Below the pieces are notes generated by a model, which saw only the letters and a list, made by a program, of their open reading frames with translations, ran no database searches and was not told where the DNA came from. 64,000 bases of DNA. Source: Paraburkholderia tuberum STM678. Its GTDB lineage: Bacteria; Pseudomonadota; Gammaproteobacteria; Burkholderiales; Burkholderiaceae. The stretch spans positions 1 to 64,000 of the forward strand of contig NZ_CADFGP010000031.1 in the NCBI RefSeq assembly GCF_902833905.1. The letters are read 5' to 3'. The position numbers and the translations under genes were made by a program. Shown piece by piece: positions 10,547-19,640 of this stretch. The first letter of the stretch is position 1. Each line of letters begins with the position of its first letter.

Positions 10547-11249
10547 GGTGAAGCGTAGGTTGAAAGTGCGCGCCATCGCCCCTCGCGCCGCGGCGCTGTC
10601 TGCGGCATTCGGCGCGAACATGATGGCCGCCGCGCTGGTTTCGTTACCGTTGCGGGCTCACGCGGCGAATACGCCCGAACCCGCGAAGCCGGTGATCGTC
10701 GTGCTCGGCGACAGCATCTCCGCTGAGTACGGGCTGCCCCGCGATACGGGCTGGGTCGCGTTGATGCGTCAGCGTCTGGCCGAAGAGCGCATCGATTATA
10801 GCGTCGCCAATGCGAGCATCAGCGGCGACACGACGAGCGGCGGACGCGCGCGTCTGCCCGCGCTGATGGAACGGCTCAAACCGAGCATCGTGATCGTCGA
10901 GCTCGGCGCCAACGACGCGTTGCGCGGCGTGCCGCTCTCGACGACCGAGGACAACCTGCGCACGATCATCGAACAGGCGCAGCAAGGCCACGCGAAGGTC
11001 GTGCTCGTCGGCATGTACGTGCCGCCCAATTACGGCCCCGACTATACGCAAAAGTTCCACGGCCTCTACGGCCAACTGTCGAAGGAGTTCCATGTGCCGC
11101 TCGTGCCGTTTCTTCTCGCCGGTATCGCGGATAAACCGGACATGTTCCAGGCCGATCAGCTCCACCCGACGCAGCAGGCACAGCCGCTGCTACTCAATAA
11201 CGTGTGGCCCGCTGTCAAGCCACTTCTTCGCACAAGTTCGCCGCACTGA
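10545..11249 (+). CDS. tesA: Periplasmic SGNH esterase / thioesterase I-like arylesterase
   Basis: A 234-residue SGNH hydrolase with an N-terminal signal peptide (basic residues 3-9, hydrophobic stretch, likely cleavage after AHA at about residue 40). The conserved blocks are all present: GDSIS (55-59, nucleophile Ser57), the Gly in SGDTTSGG, GAND (121-124) and DQLHP (Asp204, His207). E. coli TesA hydrolyses acyl-CoAs and esters in the periplasm. It is divergent from the ATPase gene, with the two start codons sharing CATG. No clear Shine-Dalgarno sequence precedes 10545; a start at 10521 is possible but would displace the signal peptide. Confidence 0.92.
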   Translation: MVKRRLKVRAIAPRAAALSAAFGANMMAAALVSLPLRAHAANTPEPAKPVIVVLGDSISAEYGLPRDTGWVALMRQRLAEERIDYSVANASISGDTTSGGRARLPALMERLKPSIVIVELGANDALRGVPLSTTEDNLRTIIEQAQQGHAKVVLVGMYVPPNYGPDYTQKFHGLYGQLSKEFHVPLVPFLLAGIADKPDMFQADQLHPTQQAQPLLLNNVWPAVKPLLRTSSPH

Positions 11250-11366
11250 AAGACCTGCTAACGACTTGTTTCCGGAACCTGGGGGAACATGGATCGCCGA
11301 GCCGTTCGACATATGGGCAATCCCTGCCACCCGGCTCATTCTTGAGCGACTTCTGAGGAGATAACG

Positions 11367-11708
11367 TTGAAATATTTACCGTTAATCGCTTTGACCATTG
11401 CCATCTCGGCCTGCGCGGCTCAACCGCCGGCCGGCGTTCAGTCGGTGGGTCAAAGCCAGCAGCCGCCTCGCGCCGTCGCAACCTGCATCGCGCAAAAATG
11501 GGCGGATAGTTCGCAACAACAGGTAATCTCGCAAAACATCCTCGCCAACGATCAGGCCATGGACGTCTACGTCCCGGGCCAGCAGCCGCCCAACGGCGCG
11601 GCCGCGGTGGTCCGTCCTTCGTATAGCGGTAAGGGCACGTGGGTCGGCTTTCGCGCCGGCGGCGCTGGCGGCGGCAACGCCACCGGCGCGATCAGTGGCT
11701 GTCTGTAA
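11367..11708 (+). CDS. Small hypothetical lipoprotein
   Basis: A 113-residue protein with a lipoprotein signal peptide: a hydrophobic run and a lipobox ISAC with the acylated Cys at residue 16. Ala-Ala follows, so export to the outer membrane is likely by the +2 rule. The mature part has two further Cys (about residues 40 and 112) that could form a disulfide, and a Gly-rich segment near the C-terminus. No known domain is recognised. A GAGGAG ribosome-binding site precedes the ATG and a strong terminator follows. Confidence 0.75.
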   Translation: MKYLPLIALTIAISACAAQPPAGVQSVGQSQQPPRAVATCIAQKWADSSQQQVISQNILANDQAMDVYVPGQQPPNGAAAVVRPSYSGKGTWVGFRAGGAGGGNATGAISGCL

Positions 11709-11729
11709 AGCTGCCACCTGGCTGTAGAT

Positions 11730-11762
11730 AAAAAAAGCCCCGCAAATGCGGGGCTTGCTTTT
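11730..11762. terminator. Bidirectional terminator (lipoprotein gene / ppiD)
   Basis: A perfect 7-bp GC-rich stem (GCCCCGC/GCGGGGC, AAAT loop, 11737-11754) is flanked by an A-run on the left and a T-rich run on the right, so it can terminate both convergent transcripts. Confidence 0.88.
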
Positions 11763-11789
11763 GGACGAGCAGGTAATGCTTACTGCGGC

Positions 11790-13724
11790 TTACTGATCGG
11801 CCGGCTGGGCGGCGCTGTCGAGCGTACCGTAGATCTTCACCTTCGAGCGCTCGCGCAGCGCTTTCAGATAGGCCTCGGTCTCCGACTGCGCGTCCACCTG
11901 CGCGATCTGCTGCTGCGCGACAGCGAGATGCTGCGCGTCGGTGGCCGCGGGCTGCACGATCTGGTTCACGCGATAGATCGCATAGCCGTCGTCGCCGAGA
12001 TCGACACCGACGTAGGCCGGCAACTTTTGCGCATCGACCTTGTAGATTGCGCTCAGTGCGGCAGGTGGCACGCCCTGCGCGTCATTGCGCGACACCTTCA
12101 GCGGCGACGAGAAACCGGCGGTCGCCTTCGACTTCTCGAACTCGGCCAGTTTCGCGACGCCGTCCTTGTGCGCTGCTTCGTTCGCCTGCACGGCGATCAC
12201 CTTCTGACGCACCGCGTCCTTCACCGCGTCGAATGCGGGCACGGCAGCGGGCTTGTAGTCGGTCACGCGCGCGGCGATCAGCGTGTTGTTGCCGACGTCG
12301 ATGGCCTGCGTATTGTTGTGCGCCGATACCGAGTCGTTCGCGAACACGGCTGCGAGGAACTTCGGGTTGTTCAGCGGGCTGTCGGGCGGCAGCTTCGGAT
12401 CCGGCTGCGGCGTGACCGTCGCGGTCTGGATCTGCAGCTTGAATTTGTCAGCGGCCGGCTGCAGGCTCTTGGCCTTTTCATAGACGAGCGACGTGAAACC
12501 TTCCGAACTGTCGGTGAATGCCTTGCTCGCCAGTTGCGTCTTCAGCTCCCTGGCGATCTGGTCTTTCACTTCGTCGAACGACTTCGTGACCGCCGGCTTT
12601 ACATCGGTGACCTTGATGATGTGGAAACCGAAGTCGGTCTGGACGATGCCGCTGATTTCGTCCTTCTTCAGCGCGAACACCGCGTCGTCGAACGCCTGGC
12701 CGCCCGCGATCATGCCGCGGCCGAAGTAACCGAGATCGCCACCCTTCGATGCCGACCCCGGATCCTGCGAGTTCTGCCGCGCGATCTGCGCGAACTGGTC
12801 CGGATGCGCCTTGAGCTGCGCGAGCAACTCCTCGGCCTTCTGCTTCGCTTTGGCCTTGTCGGCCGCGCTCGCGTCCTTCGGTGCCGCGATCAGGATATGG
12901 CTCGCGCGCACTTCGCCTTCGGTGCGGAAGTGGGCGATGTTGTCGTCGTAGTACTTCTTCAGGTCCGCGTCGCTCGGCTGCACCGATGCGCTCAGCGCGG
13001 CCGGCGACATCACCAGGTACTGGATCGTCGCCGTAGCGGGCGTCGCGAAGTCGTTGCGATGCGCGTCGTAGTACGCTTGCAGTTGCGCATCGGTCGGCTG
13101 GATCTTCGCCGCGTAATCGTGCGGATGAAACGCGATGCCCTGCACTTCACGCTGCTGCTGCGCGAGCTCGGTCAAGTGCTGCGCGAGCGTCTTCGACGTG
13201 AACGCGCTCGCCTCGATGCTCGCGGGCAGTTGTTGCATAGCGAGGTTGTAGCGCACGCGCTCGTCGTACTGATCGGGCGTCATGCCCTGCATCGCGAGCA
13301 GTTGCTTGTAGCGGTCGAGGTCGATCGACCCGTCGGGATTCTTCAGCGACGAGATCACCGGATCGGACAGCAGCGCGCGGCGCACCGCTTCGTCCGATGC
13401 GCTCAGATGCAGACGCTGCGTTTCGTCGGCAAGCACACGCTGCTCGATCATGCCGTCGAGCATCTGGCGACGGCGCTCCGGCGTGTCGAACGACTTCATG
13501 TCGAACTTCGCGCCGAGCATCTGACGCCCGCGGTCGATCTGCTGGCGCATCGCGTCGTCGTATTCGACACGGGTGATCTTGTGACCGTTGACACTCGCGA
13601 CGTTTGCACTTTCGTCAAAGAAGCCGCGGAAACCCTGAATACCCACGAAACCCAACCCCGGCAAAATGACGAGGATGAGCATGAACATCATCAGGCGTTG
13701 GTGATTGCGGAAAAAATCGAGCAT
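11790..13724 (-). CDS. ppiD: Periplasmic folding chaperone, SurA-N/parvulin domain protein PpiD
   Basis: A 644-residue inner-membrane-anchored chaperone for proteins leaving the Sec translocon. One N-terminal transmembrane segment (about 12-34) is followed by a SurA_N-like region, a single parvulin domain (about 265-370, beginning near RASHILI, with GDLGYFGRG and FGFHIIKV), and a C-terminal PpiC-like region. The length agrees with betaproteobacterial PpiD. It is the last gene of the minus-strand block after hupB and two tRNAs. The tRNA terminator lies between tRNA-Asp and ppiD, so ppiD probably has its own promoter. Confidence 0.95.
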   Translation of the reverse strand: MLDFFRNHQRLMMFMLILVILPGLGFVGIQGFRGFFDESANVASVNGHKITRVEYDDAMRQQIDRGRQMLGAKFDMKSFDTPERRRQMLDGMIEQRVLADETQRLHLSASDEAVRRALLSDPVISSLKNPDGSIDLDRYKQLLAMQGMTPDQYDERVRYNLAMQQLPASIEASAFTSKTLAQHLTELAQQQREVQGIAFHPHDYAAKIQPTDAQLQAYYDAHRNDFATPATATIQYLVMSPAALSASVQPSDADLKKYYDDNIAHFRTEGEVRASHILIAAPKDASAADKAKAKQKAEELLAQLKAHPDQFAQIARQNSQDPGSASKGGDLGYFGRGMIAGGQAFDDAVFALKKDEISGIVQTDFGFHIIKVTDVKPAVTKSFDEVKDQIARELKTQLASKAFTDSSEGFTSLVYEKAKSLQPAADKFKLQIQTATVTPQPDPKLPPDSPLNNPKFLAAVFANDSVSAHNNTQAIDVGNNTLIAARVTDYKPAAVPAFDAVKDAVRQKVIAVQANEAAHKDGVAKLAEFEKSKATAGFSSPLKVSRNDAQGVPPAALSAIYKVDAQKLPAYVGVDLGDDGYAIYRVNQIVQPAATDAQHLAVAQQQIAQVDAQSETEAYLKALRERSKVKIYGTLDSAAQPADQ

Positions 13725-13773
13725 GCGTGAGGGGTGCCAAAAACAGAACGCCCGATCTTACAACAGCGGGCAA

Positions 13774-13803
13774 CAAAAAAGGCGAACCGGAGTTCGCCTT
13801 TCG
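13774..13803 (-). terminator. Terminator of the tRNA-Val/tRNA-Asp transcript
   Basis: The hairpin AAGGCGAACTCCGGTTCGCCTT, read on the minus strand, is followed by a T-run. It lies 7 bp beyond the tRNA-Asp CCA end. Confidence 0.8.
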
Positions 13804-13810
13804 TGGATAC

Positions 13811-13887
13811 TGGCGGAGTGGACGGGACTCGAACCCGCGACCCCCGGCGTGACAGGCCGGTATTCTAACCGACTGAACTACCACTCC
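13811..13887 (-). tRNA. tRNA-Asp(GUC)
   Basis: A complete cloverleaf of 77 nt with encoded CCA. The acceptor stem is GGAGTGG/CCACTCC, the T-arm contains GGTTCGAGTCC, and the anticodon is GTC. It lies 47 bp downstream of tRNA-Val and is probably co-transcribed with it. Confidence 0.97.
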
Positions 13888-13934
13888 TTATACTGCACTT
13901 TTGCGACTGGAAACACTGCAGCCGAATCTGAAAC

Positions 13935-14010
13935 TGGTGGGTGCTGAGAGGCTCGAACTCCCGACCTACGCCTTGTAAGGGCGCCGCTCTACCAACTGAG
14001 CTAAGCACCC
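13935..14010 (-). tRNA. tRNA-Val(UAC)
   Basis: A complete 76-nt cloverleaf with encoded CCA. The acceptor stem is GGGTGCT/AGCACCC and the anticodon is TAC. The hupB gene lies about 100 bp upstream. Confidence 0.97.
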
Positions 14011-14111
14011 GTTTCGTGATTCAGTGCTTGATGTGTTTTCTGCCTTGCCGCTGCCCTCCCAGTGAATCGTTCATGCAGTCGGGTTAAGCAATTCCTCAAG
14101 CAGCAAGCGCA

Positions 14112-14384
14112 CTAGTTTAGCGCATCCTTCAGAGCTTTGCCAGGCCTAAATTTAGGAACTTTTGCTGCCTTGATTTTGATCGCGGCGCCCGTGCGCGGAT
14201 TGCGTCCGGTGCGCGCGGTGCGCTTGCCGACCGCGAACGTGCCAAAGCCGACCAACGTCACAGATCCGCCCTTCTTCAACGTGTTTTTGACGCCCGCGAT
14301 GACCGCATCGAGTGCACGGCCCGCCGCGGCCTTCGAAATGTCGGCTTGCTGTGCTATGTGATCGATCAATTCCGTCTTGTTCAT
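14112..14384 (-). CDS. hupB: DNA-binding protein HU-beta
   Basis: A 90-residue nucleoid protein of the HU/IHF family. It binds and bends DNA as a homo- or heterodimer. It has the typical N-terminal helices (MNKTELIDHIA), the GFGTF turn and the DNA-clasping arm with RTGRNPRTG. It lies immediately downstream of lon, as in many proteobacteria, and has its own near-consensus sigma-70 promoter in the intergenic region. A GGGGG ribosome-binding site lies just before the ATG. Confidence 0.97.
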   Translation of the reverse strand: MNKTELIDHIAQQADISKAAAGRALDAVIAGVKNTLKKGGSVTLVGFGTFAVGKRTARTGRNPRTGAAIKIKAAKVPKFRPGKALKDALN

Positions 14385-14472
14385 TCAAACCCCCGTGAAT
14401 ATTTATTGGCAATCGTGACAGTGCTTTCCAGCACCTCCCGCCACGCGGCCGGCGCGAACGCCAGGCCGCCTC

Positions 14473-14501
14473 ATTAGAAGCGGCCGAAACCCTTGTGTCA
14501 A
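14473..14501 (-). promoter_or_regulatory. hupB sigma-70 promoter
   Basis: A consensus -35 TTGACA (14496-14501) and -10 TCTAAT (14473-14478) on the minus strand, with an exact 17-bp spacer. The predicted start is about 80 bp upstream of the hupB ATG. This is one of the clearest promoters in the window, fitting a highly expressed nucleoid protein. Confidence 0.85.
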
Positions 14502-14604
14502 CCGGGGTTGAGCCTGATCGGCGGTATTTTAGAGGGGCGCTTTTGTCACAGTATGTTGCAGCGGAAAGACTGGCGATGCGGCTTGGCGACGAAGCCGCGC
14601 GGGC

Positions 14605-14637
14605 AAAAAAACCCGCGGCTCTTGACCGCGGGTTTTC
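14605..14637 (-). terminator. Terminator after lon
   Basis: An 8-bp perfect stem (ACCCGCGG 14611-14618 with CCGCGGGT 14626-14633) is followed on the minus strand by a T-run. It separates lon from hupB transcription. Confidence 0.88.
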
Positions 14638-14702
14638 TGCTTCAGCGAACGACACCGCTGCAGAATGCTTTGGTGTCAGCGCGTTCTGACGCGCATCGAA
14701 CC

Positions 14703-17123
14703 TTAGTGCTTGACGACGTCCGTCGCGGCATCCTTGCCCGGCTCAGCCCCAACCGGCGCCGAGGGCTTCGGTTCTTCTTCCGGTAACGCCTGCGGTACAC
14801 GCTCGAGCGCAAGTTCGAGCACCTTGTCGATCCAGCGGACCGGCACGATTTCGATCGCGTTCTTCACGTTGTCCGGAATCTCCGTCAAGTCCTTGACGTT
14901 TTCTTCCGGAATCAGCACCAGCTTGATGCCACCGCGATGCGCCGCCAGCAGCTTTTCCTTCAGGCCGCCGATCGGCAGAACTTCGCCACGCAGCGTGATT
15001 TCGCCCGTCATCGCGACATCGGCGCGCACCGGAATACCGGTCAACACCGACACCAGCGCGGTCGTCATCGCGATACCAGCCGAAGGACCATCTTTCGGCG
15101 TTGCGCCTTCCGGCACGTGGATGTGAATGTCCTGCTTCTCGAACGCTTCGTCCTTGATGCCAAGACGACGCGAACGCGAACGCACGACCGAGCGCGCCGC
15201 TTCGACGGATTCCTTCATCACGTCGCCGAGCGAACCCGTGCGGATCACATTGCCCTTGCCCGGCATCACCGCGGCTTCGATGGTCAGCAGATCGCCGCCC
15301 ACTTCCGTCCACGCGAGACCCGTGACCTGGCCCACCTGATTTTCCTTCGCGGCCAGACCGAAGTCGTACTTGCGCACGCCGAGGAACGTGTCGAGGTTGC
15401 TGCCGTCGACCTTCACCGCGCCTTCCGCCTTCTTCAGCAGAAGCATCTTCACGACCTTGCGGCAGATCTTCGAAATTTCACGCTCGAGCGAGCGGACGCC
15501 CGCTTCGCGCGTGTAGTAACGAATGATGTCGCGGATCGCAGTTTCCGTCACATCGACCTCGCCATCCTTGAGGCCGTTGTTCTTCTTCTGCTTCGGCAGC
15601 AGATAACGCTGCGCGATGCTGACCTTCTCGTCTTCCGTATAACCGGACAGACGAATCACTTCCATCCGGTCGAGCAGCGGCGGCGGAATGTTCAGCGAGT
15701 TCGACGTCGCCACGAACATCACGTCCGACAGATCGAAGTCGACTTCGACGTAGTGGTCGGCGAACGTATGGTTCTGTTCCGGATCGAGCACTTCCAGCAG
15801 GGCCGACGACGGATCGCCGCGGAAATCCTGACCCATCTTGTCGACTTCGTCGAGCAGGAAGAGCGGATTGCGCACGCCGACCTTGGTCAGGCTTTGCAGG
15901 ATCTTACCCGGCATCGAACCGATGTACGTGCGACGGTGGCCACGAATCTCGGCTTCGTCACGCACGCCGCCCAATGCCATGCGCACGAACTTGCGGTTCG
16001 TCGCGCGCGCGATCGACTGACCGAGCGAAGTCTTACCGACGCCCGGAGGCCCCACGAGGCACAAGATCGGCGCCTTGACCTTGTCGACACGTTGCTGGAC
16101 CGCGAGATACTCGAGAATGCGTTCCTTCACTTTCTCGAGACCGAAGTGGTCTTCGTCGAGGACGCGCTCCGCATTCGACAGGTCGTTGTTGACCTTGCTC
16201 TTCTTGCGCCACGGCAAGCCGATCAGCGTGTCGATGTAGTTGCGCACGACCGTCGCTTCCGCCGACATCGGCGACATCAGCTTGAGCTTCTTCAACTCGG
16301 CGTCGGCCTTCTTCTTCGCTTCCTTCGGCATGCGGGCGGCCGTGATACGCTTCTCGAGTTCTTCGAGATCCGCACCTTCTTCGCCTTCGCCGAGTTCCTT
16401 CTGGATCGCCTTGACCTGTTCGTTCAGGTAGTACTCGCGCTGACTCTTCTCCATCTGACGCTTCACGCGCCCGCGGATACGCTTTTCGACCTGCAGGATG
16501 TCGATCTCGGCTTCGAGCTGCGCGAGCAGATGCTCGAGCCGCTCGATCACCGGGAACATCTCGAGGATGTGTTGCTTCTGGTCGAGCTTGAGCGGCAAAT
16601 GCGCCGCGATCGTGTCGGCGAGACGCCCTGCCTCGTCGATACCCGACAGCGAGGTCAGGATCTCCGGCGGGATCTTCTTGTTCAGCTTCACATACTGGTC
16701 GAACTGCGACACGATCGCGCGACGCAGCGCTTCGGTTTCAGCGCTGTCGGCGTGGTCAGGTTCGAGCGGCATGACTTCGCACGAGAACTGCGTTTCCTGT
16801 TCTTCGATGGAAAGCGTCTTCGCGCGCTGCAAGCCTTCGACGAGCACCTTCACGGTACCGTCGGGCAGCTTCAGCATCTGCAGGATGTTGGCGATACACC
16901 CTACTTCGTACATGTCCTTTTCGGTCGGCTCATCTTTCGCAGCCGTCTTCTGGGCGACGAGCATGATGTGCTTGCCGCCTTCCATCGCTGCTTCGAGAGC
17001 CTTGATCGACTTCGGGCGGCCTACGAAGAGCGGAATCACCATGTGCGGGAAAACGACTACGTCGCGCAGCGGGAGCAGCGGCAGCGTAATGCGTTCCGGC
17101 GGGAGGAGTTGGGTTCCTGACAT
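14703..17123 (-). CDS. lon: ATP-dependent protease Lon
   Basis: An 806-residue cytosolic AAA+ protease, the normal length for LonA. It has an N-terminal substrate-binding domain, a long coiled region, an AAA+ module with Walker A GPPGVGKT, and a C-terminal protease domain with a Ser-Lys dyad (Ser681 in DGPSAGIAM, Lys724 in GGLKEKL). It degrades misfolded and regulatory proteins. It follows tig, clpP and clpX in the same orientation. A terminator after clpX means it is probably transcribed from its own promoter in the 201-bp gap; no obvious heat-shock consensus was picked out there. Confidence 0.98.
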   Translation of the reverse strand: MSGTQLLPPERITLPLLPLRDVVVFPHMVIPLFVGRPKSIKALEAAMEGGKHIMLVAQKTAAKDEPTEKDMYEVGCIANILQMLKLPDGTVKVLVEGLQRAKTLSIEEQETQFSCEVMPLEPDHADSAETEALRRAIVSQFDQYVKLNKKIPPEILTSLSGIDEAGRLADTIAAHLPLKLDQKQHILEMFPVIERLEHLLAQLEAEIDILQVEKRIRGRVKRQMEKSQREYYLNEQVKAIQKELGEGEEGADLEELEKRITAARMPKEAKKKADAELKKLKLMSPMSAEATVVRNYIDTLIGLPWRKKSKVNNDLSNAERVLDEDHFGLEKVKERILEYLAVQQRVDKVKAPILCLVGPPGVGKTSLGQSIARATNRKFVRMALGGVRDEAEIRGHRRTYIGSMPGKILQSLTKVGVRNPLFLLDEVDKMGQDFRGDPSSALLEVLDPEQNHTFADHYVEVDFDLSDVMFVATSNSLNIPPPLLDRMEVIRLSGYTEDEKVSIAQRYLLPKQKKNNGLKDGEVDVTETAIRDIIRYYTREAGVRSLEREISKICRKVVKMLLLKKAEGAVKVDGSNLDTFLGVRKYDFGLAAKENQVGQVTGLAWTEVGGDLLTIEAAVMPGKGNVIRTGSLGDVMKESVEAARSVVRSRSRRLGIKDEAFEKQDIHIHVPEGATPKDGPSAGIAMTTALVSVLTGIPVRADVAMTGEITLRGEVLPIGGLKEKLLAAHRGGIKLVLIPEENVKDLTEIPDNVKNAIEIVPVRWIDKVLELALERVPQALPEEEPKPSAPVGAEPGKDAATDVVKH

Positions 17124-17271
17124 TTCATTTCCCCATGAGTGGAATCAGTTCGTTCGATAGGTGAGGCCAGCAGAAAATATTGCAAGCCTCCGCGTGTGGG
17201 AAAAGTTCAGTGACTCCGAAGGTTCAGTGACTCCATAGTTGAGAACAACCAGCCTGACCACACGATAAACG

Positions 17272-17306
17272 AAAAAGCCGTTCACGTCGCCATGAACGGC
17301 CTTTTT
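17272..17306 (-). terminator. Terminator after clpX
   Basis: The stem GCCGTTCA/TGAACGGC with an 8-base loop is flanked by A5 and T5 runs, so it could work in both directions. It lies 18 bp beyond the clpX stop. Confidence 0.87.
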
Positions 17307-17324
17307 GCAGAACTCGAAAGCCGA

Positions 17325-18596
17325 TCAGTTCGAACCCGCGACCTTCGGCGCGTCTTCGTAGATCAGCAGCGGTTTGCCGTCGCCGTCGATAACGTTGTCG
17401 TCGATGATGACCTTGCTGACACCTTTCATTTGCGGAAGGTCGTACATGACATCAAGCAACGCCTGTTCCAGAATCGAACGCAGGCCCCGCGCGCCCGTCT
17501 TGCGGCGGATCGCCTTGCGCGCCACGGCCTGCAACGCAGCCGGACGGATTTCGAGCTCGACGCGCTCCATGCTGAACAGCTTGTGATACTGCTTGACCAG
17601 CGCATTCTTCGGTTCGACGAGAATCTTCATCAGCGCCGCTTCGTCGAGCTTGCCTAGCGTGGCGACCACCGGCAGACGGCCGATCAGCTCCGGAATCAGG
17701 CCGAATTTGATCAGATCTTCCGGCTCCACTTCGCGCAGCACTTCGCCGGCGTCGCGGTCCTGCTTGCTCTTCACGCTCGCGCCGAAACCGATGCCGGTCT
17801 TCTCGGTGCGATCGACGATGACCTTCTCGAGGCCGTCGAACGCACCGCCGCAGATGAACAGGATGTTCGTCGTATCGACCTGGATGAAGTCCTGGTTCGG
17901 ATGCTTACGGCCACCTTGCGGCGGCACCGACGCCATCGTGCCTTCGACCAGCTTCAGCAGAGCCTGCTGCACACCCTCGCCCGACACGTCGCGCGTGATG
18001 GACGGGTTGTCGGACTTGCGACTGATCTTGTCGATTTCGTCGATGTAGACGATGCCGCGCTGAGCCTTGTCCACCTCGTAATTACAATTCTGCAGCAGCT
18101 TCTGAATGATGTTCTCGACGTCTTCGCCGACATAGCCGGCTTCCGTCAGCGTGGTCGCGTCGGCAATCACGAATGGCACGTTCAGAAGGCGCGCGAGCGT
18201 CTGCGCAAGCAGCGTCTTGCCGGAGCCGGTCGGGCCGATCAGCAGGATGTTGCTCTTGGACAGCTCGATTTCATCCTTCTTGTCGAGATGCTTGAGGCGC
18301 TTGTAGTGGTTGTAGACCGCGACCGCGAGGATCTTTTTCGCGCGCTCCTGACCGATCACGTACTGGTCGAGAATTTCGCGGATTTCCTGCGGGGTCGGCA
18401 GATCGGACTTGGACAAGCCGGCCTCGATGCCCGCGCCTGCAGCCTCGTCACGAATGATTTCGTTGCACAGATCGATACATTCATCGCAGATGAATACCGA
18501 CGGGCCAGCAATCAGTTTCTTGACCTCATGCTGGCTCTTGCCGCAAAACGAGCAATACAACAGCTTTTCGCTGTTAGAACCTTTCTTGTCCGCCAT
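17325..18596 (-). CDS. clpX: ATP-dependent Clp protease ATP-binding subunit ClpX
   Basis: A 423-residue AAA+ unfoldase that feeds substrates to ClpP. The N-terminal zinc-binding domain has Cys15, Cys18, Cys37 and Cys40. Walker A is GPTGSGKT (121-128), Walker B is IVYIDEIDK, and the ClpP-docking IGF loop is present as KTGIGFGAS. It lies 196 bp downstream of clpP in the same orientation; no terminator was found between them, so co-transcription with clpP is likely. Confidence 0.98.
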   Translation of the reverse strand: MADKKGSNSEKLLYCSFCGKSQHEVKKLIAGPSVFICDECIDLCNEIIRDEAAGAGIEAGLSKSDLPTPQEIREILDQYVIGQERAKKILAVAVYNHYKRLKHLDKKDEIELSKSNILLIGPTGSGKTLLAQTLARLLNVPFVIADATTLTEAGYVGEDVENIIQKLLQNCNYEVDKAQRGIVYIDEIDKISRKSDNPSITRDVSGEGVQQALLKLVEGTMASVPPQGGRKHPNQDFIQVDTTNILFICGGAFDGLEKVIVDRTEKTGIGFGASVKSKQDRDAGEVLREVEPEDLIKFGLIPELIGRLPVVATLGKLDEAALMKILVEPKNALVKQYHKLFSMERVELEIRPAALQAVARKAIRRKTGARGLRSILEQALLDVMYDLPQMKGVSKVIIDDNVIDGDGKPLLIYEDAPKVAGSN

Positions 18597-18792
18597 AGAT
18601 GTGTGAGCCTCCGGACACCGGATTAGATAATACGCCGTTTGCCCCCGCCACGCAGTTTGGGCGCGGCAGGGCTAGTGAGCACGATAACGGCGCTTGCCGC
18701 AGACGCCCGGACGGAAGTGGAACATTCACAACCGACCCGATGACGGTTTTGCCGCAACAGTGGGCAAAACAGCAGGGCAAAACCGTACCAGA

Positions 18793-19446
18793 TCAGGGAC
18801 GCTTGTGCGCCACCTGGTCGACGAGGCCGTACGCCTGCGCGTCATCGCCGGACATGAAATTGTCACGGTCGGTGTCACGCGCGATGCGTTCGACCGGCTG
18901 ACCGGTGTGGTGCGCGAGCAGATGATTCAGCCGATCCTTCAGGTACAGGATTTCACGCGCCTGGATTTCAATGTCCGATGCCTGGCCGCGCGCGCCGCCG
19001 AGCGGCTGATGAATCATCACGCGCGAATTCGGCAGCGCGAAACGCTTGCCCTTAGCACCGGCCGCGAGCAGGAACGCGCCCATGCTCGCCGCAAGCCCCA
19101 TGCACAGCGTCGAGACGTCCGGCTTGATGAACTGCATCGTATCGTAGATCGCCATACCGGCAGACACGGAGCCGCCCGGACTGTTGATGTAGAAGTAGAT
19201 GTCCTTGTCCGGATTCTCGCTTTCCAGAAACAGCATCTGCGCAACCACCAGATTGGCCGTCTGGTCGTTCACTTCGCCCACGAGGAACACGATGCGTTCC
19301 TTCAGCAGACGCGAATAAATATCATAGGAGCGCTCGCCCCGACCGCTCGTTTCCACGACGATCGGCACCAGACCGAGTGCCTGCGCTTCGAGATCCCGGG
19401 ACGACTGGGAGGTCAACGTGTCCAGCATTTGGGCGCGAAAGGTCAT
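18793..19446 (-). CDS. clpP: ATP-dependent Clp protease proteolytic subunit
   Basis: A 217-residue serine peptidase that forms the double-heptameric ClpP chamber. The triad Ser121 (GLAASMGAF), His146 (RVMIHQPLGG) and Asp195 has the spacing of E. coli ClpP. A short N-terminal propeptide is likely to be processed. It sits between tig and clpX, the conserved proteobacterial order. Confidence 0.98.
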   Translation of the reverse strand: MTFRAQMLDTLTSQSSRDLEAQALGLVPIVVETSGRGERSYDIYSRLLKERIVFLVGEVNDQTANLVVAQMLFLESENPDKDIYFYINSPGGSVSAGMAIYDTMQFIKPDVSTLCMGLAASMGAFLLAAGAKGKRFALPNSRVMIHQPLGGARGQASDIEIQAREILYLKDRLNHLLAHHTGQPVERIARDTDRDNFMSGDDAQAYGLVDQVAHKRP

Positions 19447-19580
19447 GCAATGGATCCTTGTCTGGAAATATTCTGAATATTAGCTGCTGGACACAGGTTG
19501 GTGCGACGAGCCCGTATTCAAGTGCCGTCTTCGTGTGCGCCGCACGACCGGATCCGCTACGTCACACAGATTCATAGCAC

Positions 19581-19630
19581 AAAAAAACGGCGTGCCGGCC
19601 GTCGGTCGCTCCGACAGCCGGCACGCCGTT
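19581..19630 (-). terminator. Terminator after tig
   Basis: A very strong hairpin: a 13-bp perfect stem (ACGGCGTGCCGGC 19587-19599 with its complement at 19617-19629) is followed on the minus strand by seven Ts. It separates tig from clpP, so clpP has its own promoter or depends on read-through. Confidence 0.9.
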
Positions 19631-19640
19631 GCAGCGACGC

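Noticed and set aside
11928..13730. A 600-codon plus-strand frame opposite ppiD, and a similar 727-codon frame opposite lon (14937-17120)
   Set aside because: Composition shadows of conserved genes on the other strand, without ribosome-binding sites or recognisable protein.
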